Notes: a model not told the origin generated them from the letters alone. Positions 45,424 through 58,209 are shown, numbered from the stretch's first letter. The stretch is 64,000 nucleotides of DNA from Podospora pseudoanserina (GCF_035222485.1 NC_085921.1:558001-622000); one strand, 5' to 3'. Made by a program: numbers and translations.

Positions 45424-47280
45424 TTAGTAGTGCCTGCCGCCTGAGGACGACCCCGGCCCCATGGCCCGTCGTAAGTTTTCTCTTCTCAGCTCCTCGGAGG
45501 TTAACTGTCTTCGCGGCGCAGGAGGGAGAGGTCCGCTGGGAGGAGCTGGTCGCATGGGCAACGACATGGTGGTTGATTTGGTGGCGGTACTGGGAGATGA
45601 TGTGCGTTGAGGAGGAGCCATGCTCGGGGACGCTGTGCGCTGCGGGGAAGCCATGCTAGGAGAGGCGGTGCGCTGAGGGGGAGGAGCTGTACGTTGGGGA
45701 GGAGGAGCCATGCTGGGGGAGCCGGTACGACGAGGGGGCTGTTGGTCTTCATAGGCAACAGAGCCAGAGGGCCTGGATCTGTGCTGCATCACCGAGTTCG
45801 TGCTGGCTACTCGCGGTCCCAGTCCCGGATGTACATTCGCTCCACCTGCGCGGCCAAGGCTGATTGATCCGCTGCCGCTGCGTGGCGGGGGTCGTGTCGG
45901 TACGCTATCAAATTGGTCACGAGGTGACACCATGGTCCCCAAGATGGGAATCTCACCTGAAGTGGGTGTTTGCTGAACCCCCCCCTCATTCTGTGCTGAG
46001 TACGATGGCGAATCACTGGAGCGCAGGAGATCCTGGATAGCTGGAGAGAGCTGCGGTGCCAGATGGGACTTGCGGTTGTCCCTATCCATAAGACCGCAGG
46101 CCCATTCTCTCAGATCCACAGGTGTTCTCTTGGCTGCTTGTACAAAAGGATCGCGGTCCTGTGGGTTGGGTCAGTGTCGGTGTTGAGTAACATGCTAGGT
46201 GAGCCATCACTTACAAAAAGCTCTTGAGGGGTTGGTCGGCGCTCGGGTTCCTTGTACAGACACTTCTGAATCATATCATCAAGAATCTGAGGGAAGGCGT
46301 CGCTCTTGGGTAGCCTGGGCGCGGGCTCGTGTACAATCTGCTGAAGCAGGTCAAGAATACCGGCAGGGGCGCTCTCGGCATCAGAGAGTTGGTCCGCTGC
46401 GGCGAATGGGAACTTTCCAATAGCCAGTTCCATGATGGACAAGCCGAAACTCCACACATCTGACTTGACCGTATACTTCTCACCCTGAATTCTTTCAGGG
46501 GCCATGTATGTCGACGTACCGACAAAGGTGTCAGCGATCGAGTTGATGAGCTCACCGGATACGCCAAAATCGCAGAGCTTGATGGATCCTCGCGAGTTAA
46601 CGAGGATGTTGGAGGGCTTGATGTCGCGGTGCATGATGTGGTGTTTTGAGTAGAGGTATGTAAGACCTCCAAGAGTCGCCTCGGCGATCTTGCCCAGAAC
46701 ATCCACACGGACGGGACCGAATACTCGTGATACCCGGTCCAGAGAGCTATCCGAATTACTGTCAGCCGTGTCAAACACCTTGAGAGCAAGAATACAACAC
46801 ACCCGACATCCATGTACTCCATGCACATGATCACATCGTTGTTCTCGTTCAGGAAAGCGCCGTAGAAGGTCACGATGTAGTCGGAATGGCAGCCACGCAT
46901 AATCTGAAGCTCACGAACTATGCGCTTCCGCATCTCCTTCTTGGCCTCGACATGAATGATCTGTGATTTGGAGGTTAGAACACCCATGGAGCCAAGCAAG
47001 CCACCTTACGAAGACTAACCTTGCGGGCCATCACTGTGTTGGTCGGGATATGCTTGACTTTGCTGACGGTTCCACCATTGCCAGCTCCAAGATCCTTGAT
47101 GATCTCCAGGTCTTCAGGCTTCAAGTCCAAGTTGAACTCGATACCAATTTCTAGCTGTTCGTCTTCCCCCTTTGGGCGAGCATTCTCGGCGGTCGGGGGA
47201 GGCTTAGGGGCGGCAGGTGTCAGAGCAAGACCCTTGACGTTCTTGCGCTTCATAGAGCGCGGGGCGAATGCGTCAGCCAT
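45424..47280 (-). CDS. STE7: MAP kinase kinase STE7 (MEK-2/MST7 type)
   Basis: This is the dual-specificity kinase above the Fus3/Kss1-type MAPK that controls fusion, mating and infection structures. Exons are complement(47020..47280), (46803..46960), (46215..46746) and (45424..46158), 561 aa. The N-terminus has MADAFAPRSMKRKNVKGLAL, a basic docking-type motif. The kinase domain (~63-340) shows LGAGNGGTVSKVKH, the Lys in VMARKIIHVEAKKE, IMHRDIKPSNILVN, DFGVSGELINSIADTFVGTS with the activating Ser and Thr, YMAPERIQG and DVWSFGLSIMELAIGKFPF. It is followed by DPFVQAAKRTPVDLREWACG. The ~200-residue tail is Pro/Ser/Arg-rich with repeated QRTASPSM and QRTSSPS units and ends in GGRHY. The activation loop S-x5-T and the N-terminus place it in the Ste7 group. 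Confidence 0.94.
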
Positions 47281-49405
47281 GGTAGACGGTTCGAATTCGC
47301 GACGAGTCTTGTGTTTCGATTGTCTGGAATTACTGAGCGCGCGCCGAACCTGATCGCAATTGCCTGCGGGCAGGAGGCAACACAGGTGGAGTTTGGGCTC
47401 GGGGGGCTGGCAGGCAGCTTTGGACCGTTCGTCGGGCGCCGGTGAAAAGTAGCCTGTTGCTCCGTGGTAACCCTCTCAGAGCTACCCGAGACTAAAGATA
47501 GGTATTACTGGCAACGGATTCTCGCGTACGTCCTCGGGGTGCTGGGCTCGTCGCGTTTAGTGAGCGGTGGATCGGGCAAACCACAGTGTTGGAGAGGTCC
47601 TTGTAACCTGGAAGTCCTTGAGGCGGTATACGTATGATATGTAGGCTACAAGGCAGGTAGACACAGACAAGGCGCAGCACAGGTTCAAAGAAATAGTGAG
47701 TGAGGCCTTAAAGCGATGGCAGCGGAGAAGGAGGTTTCATTCAGAAAAAATCGGGGGGATGTGGACGTTTCCTAAGACTGAGTGTCGCGGACGGTCAGTG
47801 GCAGTCAATGTGGGGTTCCAGGAGGTGGCCTGGGCTGCGAAGAGAGAAACGAGGCACAAAGGAGGGGTGGTTGTCCGTGATCCCCTGCGATTGGGAGGGG
47901 ACAGGGGATGAGCCAGGGGCACGTCCCATCAAGGTGCCCTCCACCCGCCAACTGCCACTGCACAATCACCAATGATTTCTAGAGAACGGCTGGTTTGCCG
48001 CCAATATTTGCAATGTCTTGGATGAGAGTCAGCAGTAAAGGAAATACGACTGGATTTCCCAAGATGCGAATAAAAGGCGCAGAGTTGACTTATCAGTATT
48101 GTCCATGTCTCTCAAAGCACAGTGTTTGGTTGAAATGCACTGCACTGTGTAAGGTAACCAAGACTTTCAGTTGTGATGGGAACCCAACTTTGAAGATGGG
48201 CTGGTAGCTACTGTAAACCTAGGTGGTAGGTCCGTCCGTTATGGCCTGGATCTGAGGTCATTTTATTACGAATTCAATATCGAGGTGCAGGATGAACGGT
48301 CCCCTTGCACTGGCAGGAAATCTCGAATCCGCGGCGAGAAATAGGGGCAGGCGTGTTTCGTCTGGTTTTGGTTTTTGGTAAACCATGCCGTCTGGCTTGA
48401 TTGGGAAAATTTCATGCGACCTCCTCTATATCTGAAGAGAGCTATCGCCCACGACCGCGGAGATAAGCGCTGGGCGTTTAACTGCCCACTGCGTTTGGGC
48501 TGCTACCACCACGCTACAGCCGTCCTCCCTTGATGATCTCATCCCTGGCCTCCAAGAGCCGAGTCGTTCTCGGCCTCCACTGCACATCAAGGAGTTTCCT
48601 GGGTAGCTTCCGCCCCTGCGCCGCCCCGCTGCCGGGGAAGCGAACGCCGAACCCACGTGCGTCAAGCCCGGGATGCTATTCCCGACCGACCTGAAGCTTT
48701 GAAGAATAAAAAAGCGAGATACTACATAGAACAGAGACTTGAACTGTAATTGGAGACAGAGGACAGTGTACGTTATACATCATCAATATCAGGGATTTCT
48801 GAGAATGATATTACAGAGCTTAAAAATCATTGGGATGCGGCACCAGTGTGTGGATCTGAAATGTAAAGTATTCTTCGTTAACCAGCAATTTTGAAGGATG
48901 CTGGGATTTGCGTTGGAATCGAGTGGAATATAAATTCAAAGCAGCATGTATTCAAGATTGTGCGTTGGCTACTGGGCGAGAACAGTTAAAGTTGAATCCC
49001 GTCTTACATCACTGGACCTTGAAGCACGGACCACCTACATACTCTGCACGATTACAGGCGAGGCTGAACGCGTCGTGGTGCCACAGTTGGGGCGTGCGCT
49101 GCTCCAAAAAAACCAATCTTCCTGGCTTCGCAGTGTCAGCCTTCCCGTCTGTGTCGCCAGCAACTTTTGGCAGCAGGCAGCCAGAACCTTTGAGATCCCC
49201 ACCACTCGCTGGACAACTTGCGCCGGCCACTCCTTGCCCTTTTCTTTTGCTTTCTTTCCTTCTACACCACACACCCGCGCCCAATTGCTAGCGGCGCTTC
49301 CACTACCGCAAGTGACCGCTTTTTGGCCAAGCAACAAAACGCGCCAACTTACTCCGTAATACTGCTGCAGACCGACCTTCAGTTTGCGCAATCCCAACCA
49401 CGAAA
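47281..49405. other. Divergent intergenic region (STE7/SPT6)
   Basis: A 2.1 kb region. Its frames carry no recognisable domain, and a GC-rich block at 48430-48690 has no gene features. A CT/CA-rich 5' leader precedes SPT6 (49195-49405). Confidence 0.5.
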
Positions 49406-52400
49406 ATGAGCAACGACTTGCGCAACTTGATCGATGGCGAGGCCGAGCTCGATGACGAGGATGATGATGCCTCCTTTGATGAGGAGGCCGGCGAGGGCCG
49501 TAGGGACAAGCCCTTAATCGATGATTCCAGCGAGGAAGAAGATGATGACGATGATGAGGAAGAAGCTAGAAGAGTATGCTCCACCTTCACCATGCGCCCA
49601 CCATCCCTAGTTTCTGTTGCTAATTCATCTTTGACGTGCCTAGATTCGAGAAGGTTTCATTGTCGATGAGGACGAGGAGGAAGAGGAGGACGAAGATGTC
49701 GAAGAACGACGCAACAGAAAGAGGCGTCGGAGAGCTGAAAGAGAAGAAGAGCAACTCGATGAAGAAGATCTCGATCTCATCGGTGAAGCAAACCCAGACT
49801 GGGGACGCAAGGCACAGCCCCAGGTACGCTCAGCCAGTTGATCATATCAACATTCATCATGTGCTAACACCATGTCCAGCAAAACAAGTTCAAGCGGCTG
49901 AAGCGCGGCCATCGCGATGAGGATCGTGGCTCCGAACGCCGCGGCCTGGCCGAGATCTTTTCCGACGATGACGAAGAAATGGCCGACGACCGAGCCTATG
50001 GCCGCCAGAGCCACCGCCAAGCCGACGAGTTTGATGACTTCATCGAGGAAGACTACCCCGAAGATGATGAGGAGCGCATCCAACGCCAGGAGGATATGGA
50101 AGTTGCCCGGCCGAGAGATAAGGGTCTCACCGTCGATACGACTGGTCTGGATAAGGAGGCGCTTGACGACATGGAAGCTATTTTCGGAAATGGCGAAGAC
50201 TACGACTGGGCTCTGCAGATGGAGGAAGAAGAGGAGGAGCGCGAACGTGAAGAGCAGCAGATCGAGCTCAAGGATGTTTTTGAGCCGTCGCAACTCAAGG
50301 AGAAGCTCCTTACCGACGAGGACAACGAGATTCGCGTCAACGACGACCCAGAGCGTTTCCAACTGGATCGCAAGCCTTTCCAACATCAGCAAACTTCGGC
50401 CGAAGGGTTCAAGGAGGAGGCCAGATGGATTACCAACCTCATCTTGCCACACAAGCGCCTTTCAAGTGATCTTCACGGACCGTTGACCAAGGCTGTGTGC
50501 CAGGTACTCGAGTTCTTCGTCATCGACGCCTATGAAGTGCCCTTTGTTTTTCAGCAACGCCGAGACTACCTCATTCATGCCAAGAAGTCACGAAACTTGG
50601 ATCGTGATGATCCGGATGCTCCCGCATTCAACATTGATGCCGAAAAGTTGCTTAACCAGGATGATCTCTGGCGCATTCTTGAGTTGGATATCAAGTTCCG
50701 GTCCCTGGTTGAGAAGAGAACAGTGCTCGAGAAATCATACAACAGCTTGAAAGAGAAGCTCAACATCCAGGACGACATCATCGAAAGCATGACTCGTGCG
50801 GCCGAAACGACAGAAGAGTTGCAGGATCTACAGGATTACTTCAACTTCCGGTACTCTGCCGAAATCAAGCAGGCTGCTGCCATGGCCGCTCAGGAGGAGG
50901 GTCACCAGACCGAACACCTCAAGCGTCCGGGCACCAAGACAGCCCTCTTTGAGCGCATCAGGAAGTCCAAGGCCTACGAGTTCGTGCAGGCACTCGGCAT
51001 CTCGCCTGATCAACTTGCCAGAAACGCGCTACAAGACGGAAGGAGGGTTTCATCTGATGACAATCCCCAGGACCCCATCTCGCTCGCGGATAGTTTAGTG
51101 GACAACTTTTTCTACACGTCCGAACAGGTCACCAACGCGGCCCGCCAGATGTACGCAGAAGAGCTCTTCGTCAGCCCCCGGATGCGCAAATTCTTCCGTA
51201 AAAACTACTATGGCACTGGCATTGTGAACTGCCGTCGCACAGAAAAAGGTCTCAGGAAGATCGACGAGTCTCATCCATATTACGAGATCAAGTATCTTGT
51301 CAACTACAGCATCATGGATTTCGTGGATCGGCCCGAGGTGTTCTTGAAGATGATGAAGGCAGAAGAAGAAGGCCTGGTGGAAATTCGCGTCGAGCTCAGC
51401 AACGAGCGTAGCTTTAGGAAGAATCTTTACCAAGATTTCGTATCCGACAACTTCAGCTCGCTGGCTGATGCGTGGAATGGGGAGAGAGAAAAAGTTCTCG
51501 ACATGGCCATTAACCGTCTCCACAAGGTGATTGAGAAGGGTGTCAAGGAATCCATACGGACTGCGTGCCAGGAACGGCTTCTCCAAGCCTGCCGTGAGGA
51601 GTATTCTAAGCGTCTCGATCAAGCTCCGATCAAGCCCAAGGGCATGGTTCTCGGCACAGTACCTCGAGTGCTTGTTCTCACCAACGGCATGGGTGACCCC
51701 GGCCGCGACCCTATCTACTGGGCGTGTATGGACGAGCATGGCAAGGTGAATGAGTATGGCACCTTTAACAACCTGGCTCGGGATGAGAACCAACGCGAGG
51801 AGTTTGCTTCGCTTTGCGTACGGAAGGAGTTTGACATGGTCGGTATTTGTGGCTTTTCGGCAGACACACAACGACTCATCAAAGACGTCGAGGGCCTCAT
51901 CAGCGACAAGGGTCTTATGGGCCCACCCTACCCTGACCCGAAAACTGACGAGAGTCGTGTCGATCTCTTGGACGTTGTGGTCGTCAACGATGAGGTTGCG
52001 CGCCTGTACAAGGACAGCCCTCGGGGCGTCACAGACCACCCCACGTTGAATCCTCTTACTCGGTACTGTATCGCTTTGGCTCGGTACATGCAAAATCCGC
52101 TGAAGGAATATGCCGCTCTTGGCAAGGATGTGATCTCGTTGTCGATCCACCCATACCAGCAATATCTCCCGCAAGACAAGCTCCTCAAGCAGTTGGAGAC
52201 GGCGATGGTTGATATGGTCAACCTTATCGGTGTTGAAATCAACGAAGCTATGAAGGATCCATATACCGCAAACTTGCTTCCCTATATCGCTGGTCTTGGC
52301 CCTCGCAAGGCACAGCTTTTGATCAAGGGAATCAATGCCAACGGCGGTGTCGTCAATGCTCGTGACGAACTGGTTGGTGATTTCTCTCGCCACAAGATCC

Positions 52401-53853
52401 CAGTGTTAGGCCCAAGAGTGTGGAACAATGCCGCAAGCTTCCTCTACATCGAATACGACTCTACCCATCCTGACTCGGATCCACTGGATAACACACGTAT
52501 CCATCCCGAGGACTACGACCTGGCTCGCAAGGTCGCCGCCGATGCCTTGGGTCTCGACGAAGAGGATGTCAAGGCCGAGACGGACCTTAATGGACCAGCC
52601 GCTATCGTTCGCAAACTCTTCAATGATGATGTCCAAGAAAAGGTGAATGAGCTGATCCTCGAGGAGTACGCCGAGCAGTTGGAGCGCGAGTACTCGCAAC
52701 GGAAGCGCGCCACGCTTGAGGCTATCAGGGCAGAGCTGCAAGTGCCGTTTGAAGAGCTTCGCAAGAACTTTGTAACTCTTACTGGCGACCAGATCTTCAC
52801 CATGTTCACCGGTGAGACCAGGGAGTCGCTTTGCGAGGGTATGATTGTACCAGTCAATGTCCGCGTTGTGAAGGATGACTTCGCTATCGTCAAGCTCGAC
52901 TGCGGCATCGAAGGCAGAATTGAGGCTCATGAAACCTCGCACCGCCACTCCGTCAAGGATGTTTTGAGCGTGGGCCAGACGGTTCAAGCCAAGCTCATCG
53001 ACGTCAACCGCAAGGACATGACCTGCAAGCTCACCATGCGGGAAGAGGAGATGCGCAGACCTTATCGCAAGAACTATGATCACGGCCGGGATCAATGGGA
53101 TTATAGACTGGAAGATGCCGACCGTGAAGAGCTGCGCGAGAAGGACAGGGTGACGGGACGCACTCAGAGGGTCATCAAGCACCCGCTTTTCAAGCCTTTC
53201 AACAGCACCCAGGCCGAGGAATATCTCGGCGGGCAACCCCCCGGAGAGGTTGTCATTCGGCCATCGTCCAAGGGTAATGACCACCTTACCATCACGTGGA
53301 AGGTGGCCGACGGTGTCCACCAGCATATTGACGTGCTGGAGCTCCAAAAGGACAATGAATTCTCTGTGGGCAAGGTCCTCAAGGTCGGGAGCAAGTACAC
53401 ATACACCGATCTGGACGAGTTGATTGTCGACCACGTCAAGGCCATGGCGAAGAAGGTCGATGAGCTGATGCAGCATGAGAAGTTCCAGAAGGGATCGCGT
53501 GCCGATCTTGGTAAGTTCTTCCTGCCAACATACTGTTCTGGCCACTGATGGATCACTAACACGTCAAAACAGAAAAATGGCTCACAACATATATCGATGC
53601 CAATCCAACTCGTTCCACCTACGCCTTCTGCATCGACAAGAAGCACCCGGGCTATTTCCACCTGTGCTTCAAGGCGTCCAAGAATTCCAAAGTCAACGGA
53701 TGGGTGGTCCGTGTCGTACCCCATGCTTACGAGCTGATGAAGAACGCCTACCCGGATATGAGAGCTCTCACGAACGGGTTCAAGCTCCGGTATCAAAGCG
53801 AAATGCTGAAGATGCAGCAGGGTGGCGGTGGAGGAGGGGGCCAGAGACGCTAG
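49406..53853 (+). CDS. SPT6: Transcription elongation factor and histone chaperone SPT6
   Basis: SPT6 travels with RNA polymerase II, chaperones H3-H4 and binds Spn1/IWS1. Exons are 49406..49573, 49644..49823, 49880..53510 and 53573..53853, 1419 aa. The acidic N-terminus holds [16 protein letters not shown] and [15 protein letters not shown] runs plus the Spn1-binding stretch around [12 protein letters not shown]. The core follows: helix-turn-helix, the YqgF/RNase-H-like part ([20 protein letters not shown] would be its start), a helix-hairpin-helix region ([20 protein letters not shown]), and a DLD domain. The S1 domain has [20 protein letters not shown] and [18 protein letters not shown]. 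Tandem SH2 domains close the protein ([37 protein letters not shown]; then [20 protein letters not shown]). It ends in a Gly-rich [11 protein letters not shown]. The C-terminal 94 codons come from exon 4. Confidence 0.96.
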
Positions 53854-54777
53854 TAGTGTCTACGTCGATGGTTCTGTTTTTCGACGAGTTTGGGGTTGTT
53901 ATCAATCTTATGTATTCTCACTTGCCTCTTATCTTTTCAAGGGGCGAGCAACAAAAGAAAAATCATGGATTTCAGGCTGGTTTTGGTTTGGCATGCAAGG
54001 CGGGCGGTGAATTGAGGAAAGGGGGTCCTAAGCGAACGAAAAACCAGAAAGTAGAGTTTAGTAGATAAATGTTTGATGGGGGGAGGGCGCATATAGGGGA
54101 CAGTGCCATGAAATTGTAGTTTGATAGTGTTGTTAATGAAAAGCAGTCACCTAATGCATATGTTGTACGAGGCCTGAAGGGAGATAGCATTGGGGCTGGA
54201 GGCCACATAGCTACTACATAGGAACAGTTCGCCGAAGAGATCACCTTGTGTGGCAGTTTCACCCAGTCTCACCAAAGAAGCGAAGCTCTCATGTTGTGGA
54301 CAGAATAATGGGTACTGCAAATTAGTCATACGCATCATCACTATCAAACTATCAACTTACACCTTTTTTCAAAAGTAGATAGGCCTCTTAGTATTCTTTT
54401 TATGCCTATTAGCTATCTTTTAAGGTATATCAATTATTTTTTGAGGCCTATCAACTATCTTTTGAGGCCTAGTAACGATCTTTCGACGCATGGTTGAAGA
54501 CTTATGCAGCGCCGGTGATTTTATCCACGGTGTGGCTCTGAAGCATTAATCAGAACCATTGAATGCAACCCTAACCCCTAACCATTCATCTGCACCATGG
54601 GTACGTCACCGCCAAGACTTTTGACCACAAGGGTTCACGTCGCTTTGAGGACCCCTCTTCAGGGAGCTCCAGCTCAACAGAAACGGCACAGCTCTGGACC
54701 CCCCCCATTCCTTCTCTGTCTCTGTACACATCTACTACCTCACATCAGTCCCGCATTCATCACCGCATATTCTCAAA
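53854..54777. other. Intergenic region with 21-nt repeats (SPT6 to dienelactone hydrolase)
   Basis: A 0.92 kb region with the SPT6 3' UTR, then the tandem array at 54383-54488 and an AACCCTAACCCCTAACC stretch near 54568-54584, and a CT-rich leader before 54778. Confidence 0.5.
54383..54488 (+). repeat. Tandem array of ~21-nt units, locus B (five units)
   Basis: Five adjacent units lie at 54383-54403, 54404-54425 (22 nt), 54426-54446, 54447-54467 and 54468-54488. Most start GCCTAT or GTATAT and end CTTTTAAG, TTTTTGAG or CTTTCGAC. The array is AT-rich, so C/T differences between units are prominent. Confidence 0.7.
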
Positions 54778-55894
54778 ATGCCTATCCCAGAACTTGATCT
54801 AGCTACCCGAGCTCCCGAGAGCGACGCTGCCGAAGACCAGCAAGACTCTCCAGCTCTTTCTGCCATTGCCGCTCCAACTCCTCCTCCGGAGCAACCACAA
54901 CTATGCGACAATTGCGTATCTGACAGACCAACTCCAGCTGGCAGTGGAGCGCCACAAGGAGAGCTCACTACTCTCGGCGGGATAGATGTACAGCGTCCTT
55001 AGACCTTCACCCCTACCAACCGGAACTAACTCTGCCCTCCTGCCAGGTCTACATAACCAAACCCCCATCCTACCCCTCCACCCCAGCCCGGCTACTCCTC
55101 CTCTTAACAGGCGGCACCGGTCTCAAGTCAACCAACAACCAGCTCCAGGCCGACCTCTTCTCCATCGAGGGCAACTACGTCGTCGTCATGCCAGATCTCT
55201 TCTCTGGCGACCCGGCGCCAAATTCCCAAGTCAAGGAAGACGACCCCGACATCCAAGCCGGCGATGGGGGAGGCTTCTTAGGGATGTTTAAACTCAAGGC
55301 TGTGGAGACGGCCAAGAGCTTCATGATTGACATGTGGCTTGCGCGACACACCGAAGACAAGATCCTACCCATCATCCACAAGGTTCTGGACGCGGCAAAG
55401 GAGGAGTTTGCGGATGCGGTTGGGAATGGTGGGGGGGTGTATGCGGTGGGGTATTGCATAGGGGGACGGTATGTCCTGTTACTGGGGCAACAGAGGGAGA
55501 AAAGGGGGGAGGATGTGGAGCAGGGGGATGTCAAGGAGGGACCGTGGATCAAGGCGGGTGCGGTGGCGCATGCGACGATGGTGTCGAGGCAGGATTTTGT
55601 GGGGTTGAAGGCACCGGTTAGCTTGGTCAATGTGGAGAGCGATCCTATGTTTCCTGATGAGGTGAGGGTTGCTGGGGAGGATGAGATGAGGAAGGGGGGG
55701 GTGGAGCATGAGGTGAAGGTTTATCCTGGGGTTCCGCATGGTGAGATTTCTTTCAATCAGGGGGGTGATGAAAAAGAGAGTTGGCTAACGTGATGATAGG
55801 TTTTGCTGTTGTGGGGGAGTATGAGGATGGGAATATCAAGGAGGCGCAGAAGACGGCGTATGGACAGATGTTGAAGTGGTTACAGCATCATTGA
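54778..55894 (+). CDS. Dienelactone hydrolase family protein
   Basis: This is an alpha/beta-hydrolase of the dienelactone hydrolase family, linked to breakdown of aromatic ring products; the true substrate is unknown. Exons are 54778..54987, 55047..55740 and 55800..55894, 332 aa. The catalytic triad is visible: nucleophile Cys in VGYCIGGRY, Asp in VESDPMFPDE, and His in YPGVPHGF, split by the last intron. The start of the fold is YITKPPSYPSTPARLLLLLT, with DLFSGDPAP for the loop after strand 4. The N-terminal ~45 residues (Ala/Pro/Asp/Glu-rich) are an extension before CDNCVSDRPTPAGSGAPQGE, which is usual near the family's start in fungi. Codon use near 55400-55700 is very G-rich. No partner genes of an aromatic pathway lie beside it. 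Confidence 0.88.
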
Positions 55895-57096
55895 TGGGGG
55901 AAGGGTGTGGACTGCTGGTTAGGATCGGGCGTCGTGGGCACTTTTTTCTCTCGTTTTCGAATTACCTATGGAATGAGCAGAGCAATGCCATCATGCAGGC
56001 AGGTTCAGTGTTTGGGTGGCTTATTGCTCTTGTTGTTAGTGTTATTCGTCCTAAATTGACAGCTCAAACAGAACCAAAGTGTCACTACTTTTCTTCACAA
56101 AATGACATGTGAAAGAATATAATTGCTGTTATGGACGTGGACCGGCGTAGAATGATTGGCTTAGGCGAACCTCAAGTAATAGAACGGGCGCGGAAGAACC
56201 CCCAAGCACAGCCATGCACGTCCCGAATTTTTGGGACCAGTCGCCATCTGCGATGTACTTTGATTTCCCCCCCAAACAGGTTGCGATGAACAGTATAACA
56301 TGAAAAGCACATCAAAAGCCGCTTCGAGCCAAGCCTATGGAGGATCATGGCGTCCCTCGCCCAGGCGGGCTATGGACTTGAAACCGTTGAGGGAGAGAAT
56401 TGTCATAGTGGCCAACGTCATCTGTAAAGGAACCACGGGGAGCCAAAAGAGGTAATCGGCCACGGGGCGGGAGCAGACATTGTAGGCGCCACCCGGCTCC
56501 TATGGTCACCTTTCTGGCGGTGGGTGATGTCAGGTGAGACACAAGGCAAACTGCGGGGCAGAGAAGCGATTCTTCAGTCTGCCCGGGCAAGGAGTTCGGG
56601 CACTGCTCGTTGTCATGATATAGGACTATCAGATCGGCTTTTTAAACACTTGCCGGCTCTGCAGAAGTAGGGTCTATAGCCCGGAACCCCATGGGGATAT
56701 GATCGAGGCTCTAACAGCAGTTCGCAAGATAAACCAAACTTCAAGTTGTAGGATCTCCACACAAGCAACTGACATCTTCCTGGGAAATTTCTCGCGTTCT
56801 TAATGTTGCGGAAGTGATAGGGCAGACAATGCGGCTTCGGCTGCTTGGTCTGGCTCGGGGCGGGAGTGGGAAAGCAGGAGGGGGGGCGGGAGCTGGAGAG
56901 AGGTTGAACAGCCTGGCCCGTAAGCCATATGCCCAGCATACACGTTGAAACAGCCCACCATTATAAGCTCTCTAGACGCTGGTTTGTTTCTTGACCTTCC
57001 TTTCTCAAGTACTTCCTTTTCCCCCCTCTCTCTTCCAATTTTGACACATCATCACACTTGTTTCCTGCCCAACTTTTGCACCTAACACCTTCCCAA
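55895..57096. other. Intergenic region before the 57.1 kb membrane protein gene
   Basis: A 1.2 kb region with nothing recognised in the middle. A CT-rich leader runs from 56990 to 57050, just upstream of the chosen start. Confidence 0.45.
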
Positions 57097-58209
57097 ATGG
57101 ACGTTATCCTGTACCTAGCCGGCTTTAGAACTCGGAGGCATCGAAGGCAGCAGCCTCATTCCGACGCTCACAGAGCAGATTCCATGCGCCGTAGACTTCC
57201 GACCAACAATCGCACAGAACCGGCGATACAGCTTGTGGCGGCTAACAATGAAGAAACCAATCATACAATTGAAGAAGCACGCGATGTAGATTTGCCCGAT
57301 ACACCTAACGCTGGAGTAACTGAGGCGAACAGCAGCACATCTCTGGAGATGAAACTGAACGACCTCATCGAACTCGTTACCTCGCTCACCACCTCAACCG
57401 TGACCAGGCCTGAAAACATAGGCTTTGCCCAGTCACCAACTGGTTTGGTTATCAACACCTCGACGGCGGAGCGAGCCATTAATGAGCATCAGCCAACCGA
57501 TGGTTTCGTTGAAGCAACCGCGGCACCTCAACAAGTCAACAACCCAAACACCCCTGGTCAAATCCCACCCGTGGCTGGCCAAGGCTCGAGTCTTGAGGAA
57601 CAGATGAACAGTCTTGCGGTCATTGTCACCTTCTTGGTCCTCATGTTAGCCGAGAGAGCCCAAGCCCCCGTCCCGCCCGAGGCACCCGCCGCCGGTCCTG
57701 TTGAAGCCTCAGCACAGGAGAAAACCATGCCTCCATGCAGTCAAGACCGCACCGAAACAGCCCAGACATCACCGCAAGCCGATAAAACTAGCACTGACAG
57801 TGCCAGCACGAGCACCAAAAGCACGCAGCTGCCGTCCACGCTCAACGAGCCCCGAAGAGCATCAACTGAACCGCCTCTCCAAGCGGCAAAAATCAAACTC
57901 CCAATGTCAGATCAGCACCAACAGAGCAAGAACAAGCACAACACCGCACCGGTTTTTATTTTGCTGGGTCTCACAGATTTACTGGTCTATTTCTCGTCGG
58001 TCGGGGTCCTTGTGGAATGTCTGGTCTTTCCCGTGATCCTGTTTGCGCTTTACCTCTGCTTTGGCAAGTCCGCCTGCTTTTGCTCGTGGACCTGGAGACC
58101 GCGCATTCGGAAAGAACAGGTCAAGGCGGCTTGGGCTCAGTTGACCGGTGGCGGGGTTGGCGTGGGCCTGGGGACTGGCAATGAGGAAAGAAAAGCTCGA
58201 GGCGGTTAG
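57097..58209 (+). CDS. Unrecognised Ser/Thr/Pro-rich protein with C-terminal membrane helices
   Basis: I do not recognise this gene. The ATG at 57097 gives 370 aa in one open exon (MDVILYLAGFRTRRHRRQQ...); an upstream TTG at 57058 is in frame but is not a likely start. Two similar segments occur: SLEMKLNDLIELVTSLTTST at ~88 and SLEEQMNSLAVIVTFLVLML at ~169, so one helix-like unit may have been duplicated. Between and after them the sequence is rich in Thr, Ser, Gln, Pro and Glu and probably disordered. Residues ~285-330 (APVFILLGLTDLLVYFSSVG, VECLVFPVILFALYLCFG) form one or two membrane helices, followed by CFCSWTWRPRIRKEQ. The open frame of this length and its codon pattern support a real gene. 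Confidence 0.5.
   Translation: MDVILYLAGFRTRRHRRQQPHSDAHRADSMRRRLPTNNRTEPAIQLVAANNEETNHTIEEARDVDLPDTPNAGVTEANSSTSLEMKLNDLIELVTSLTTSTVTRPENIGFAQSPTGLVINTSTAERAINEHQPTDGFVEATAAPQQVNNPNTPGQIPPVAGQGSSLEEQMNSLAVIVTFLVLMLAERAQAPVPPEAPAAGPVEASAQEKTMPPCSQDRTETAQTSPQADKTSTDSASTSTKSTQLPSTLNEPRRASTEPPLQAAKIKLPMSDQHQQSKNKHNTAPVFILLGLTDLLVYFSSVGVLVECLVFPVILFALYLCFGKSACFCSWTWRPRIRKEQVKAAWAQLTGGGVGVGLGTGNEERKARGG

Noticed and set aside
48426-48690. GC-rich block with an open frame
   Set aside because: No protein family or RNA structure could be recognised and codon periodicity is not evident.
51095-53545. Two long minus-strand frames (432 and 379 codons)
   Set aside because: Both are antisense shadows of SPT6 exon 3.
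54568-54584. AACCCTAACCCCTAACC, resembling telomeric TTAGGG repeats
   Set aside because: Only two to three units, internal, and placed in a promoter leader; too short to call an interstitial telomere.
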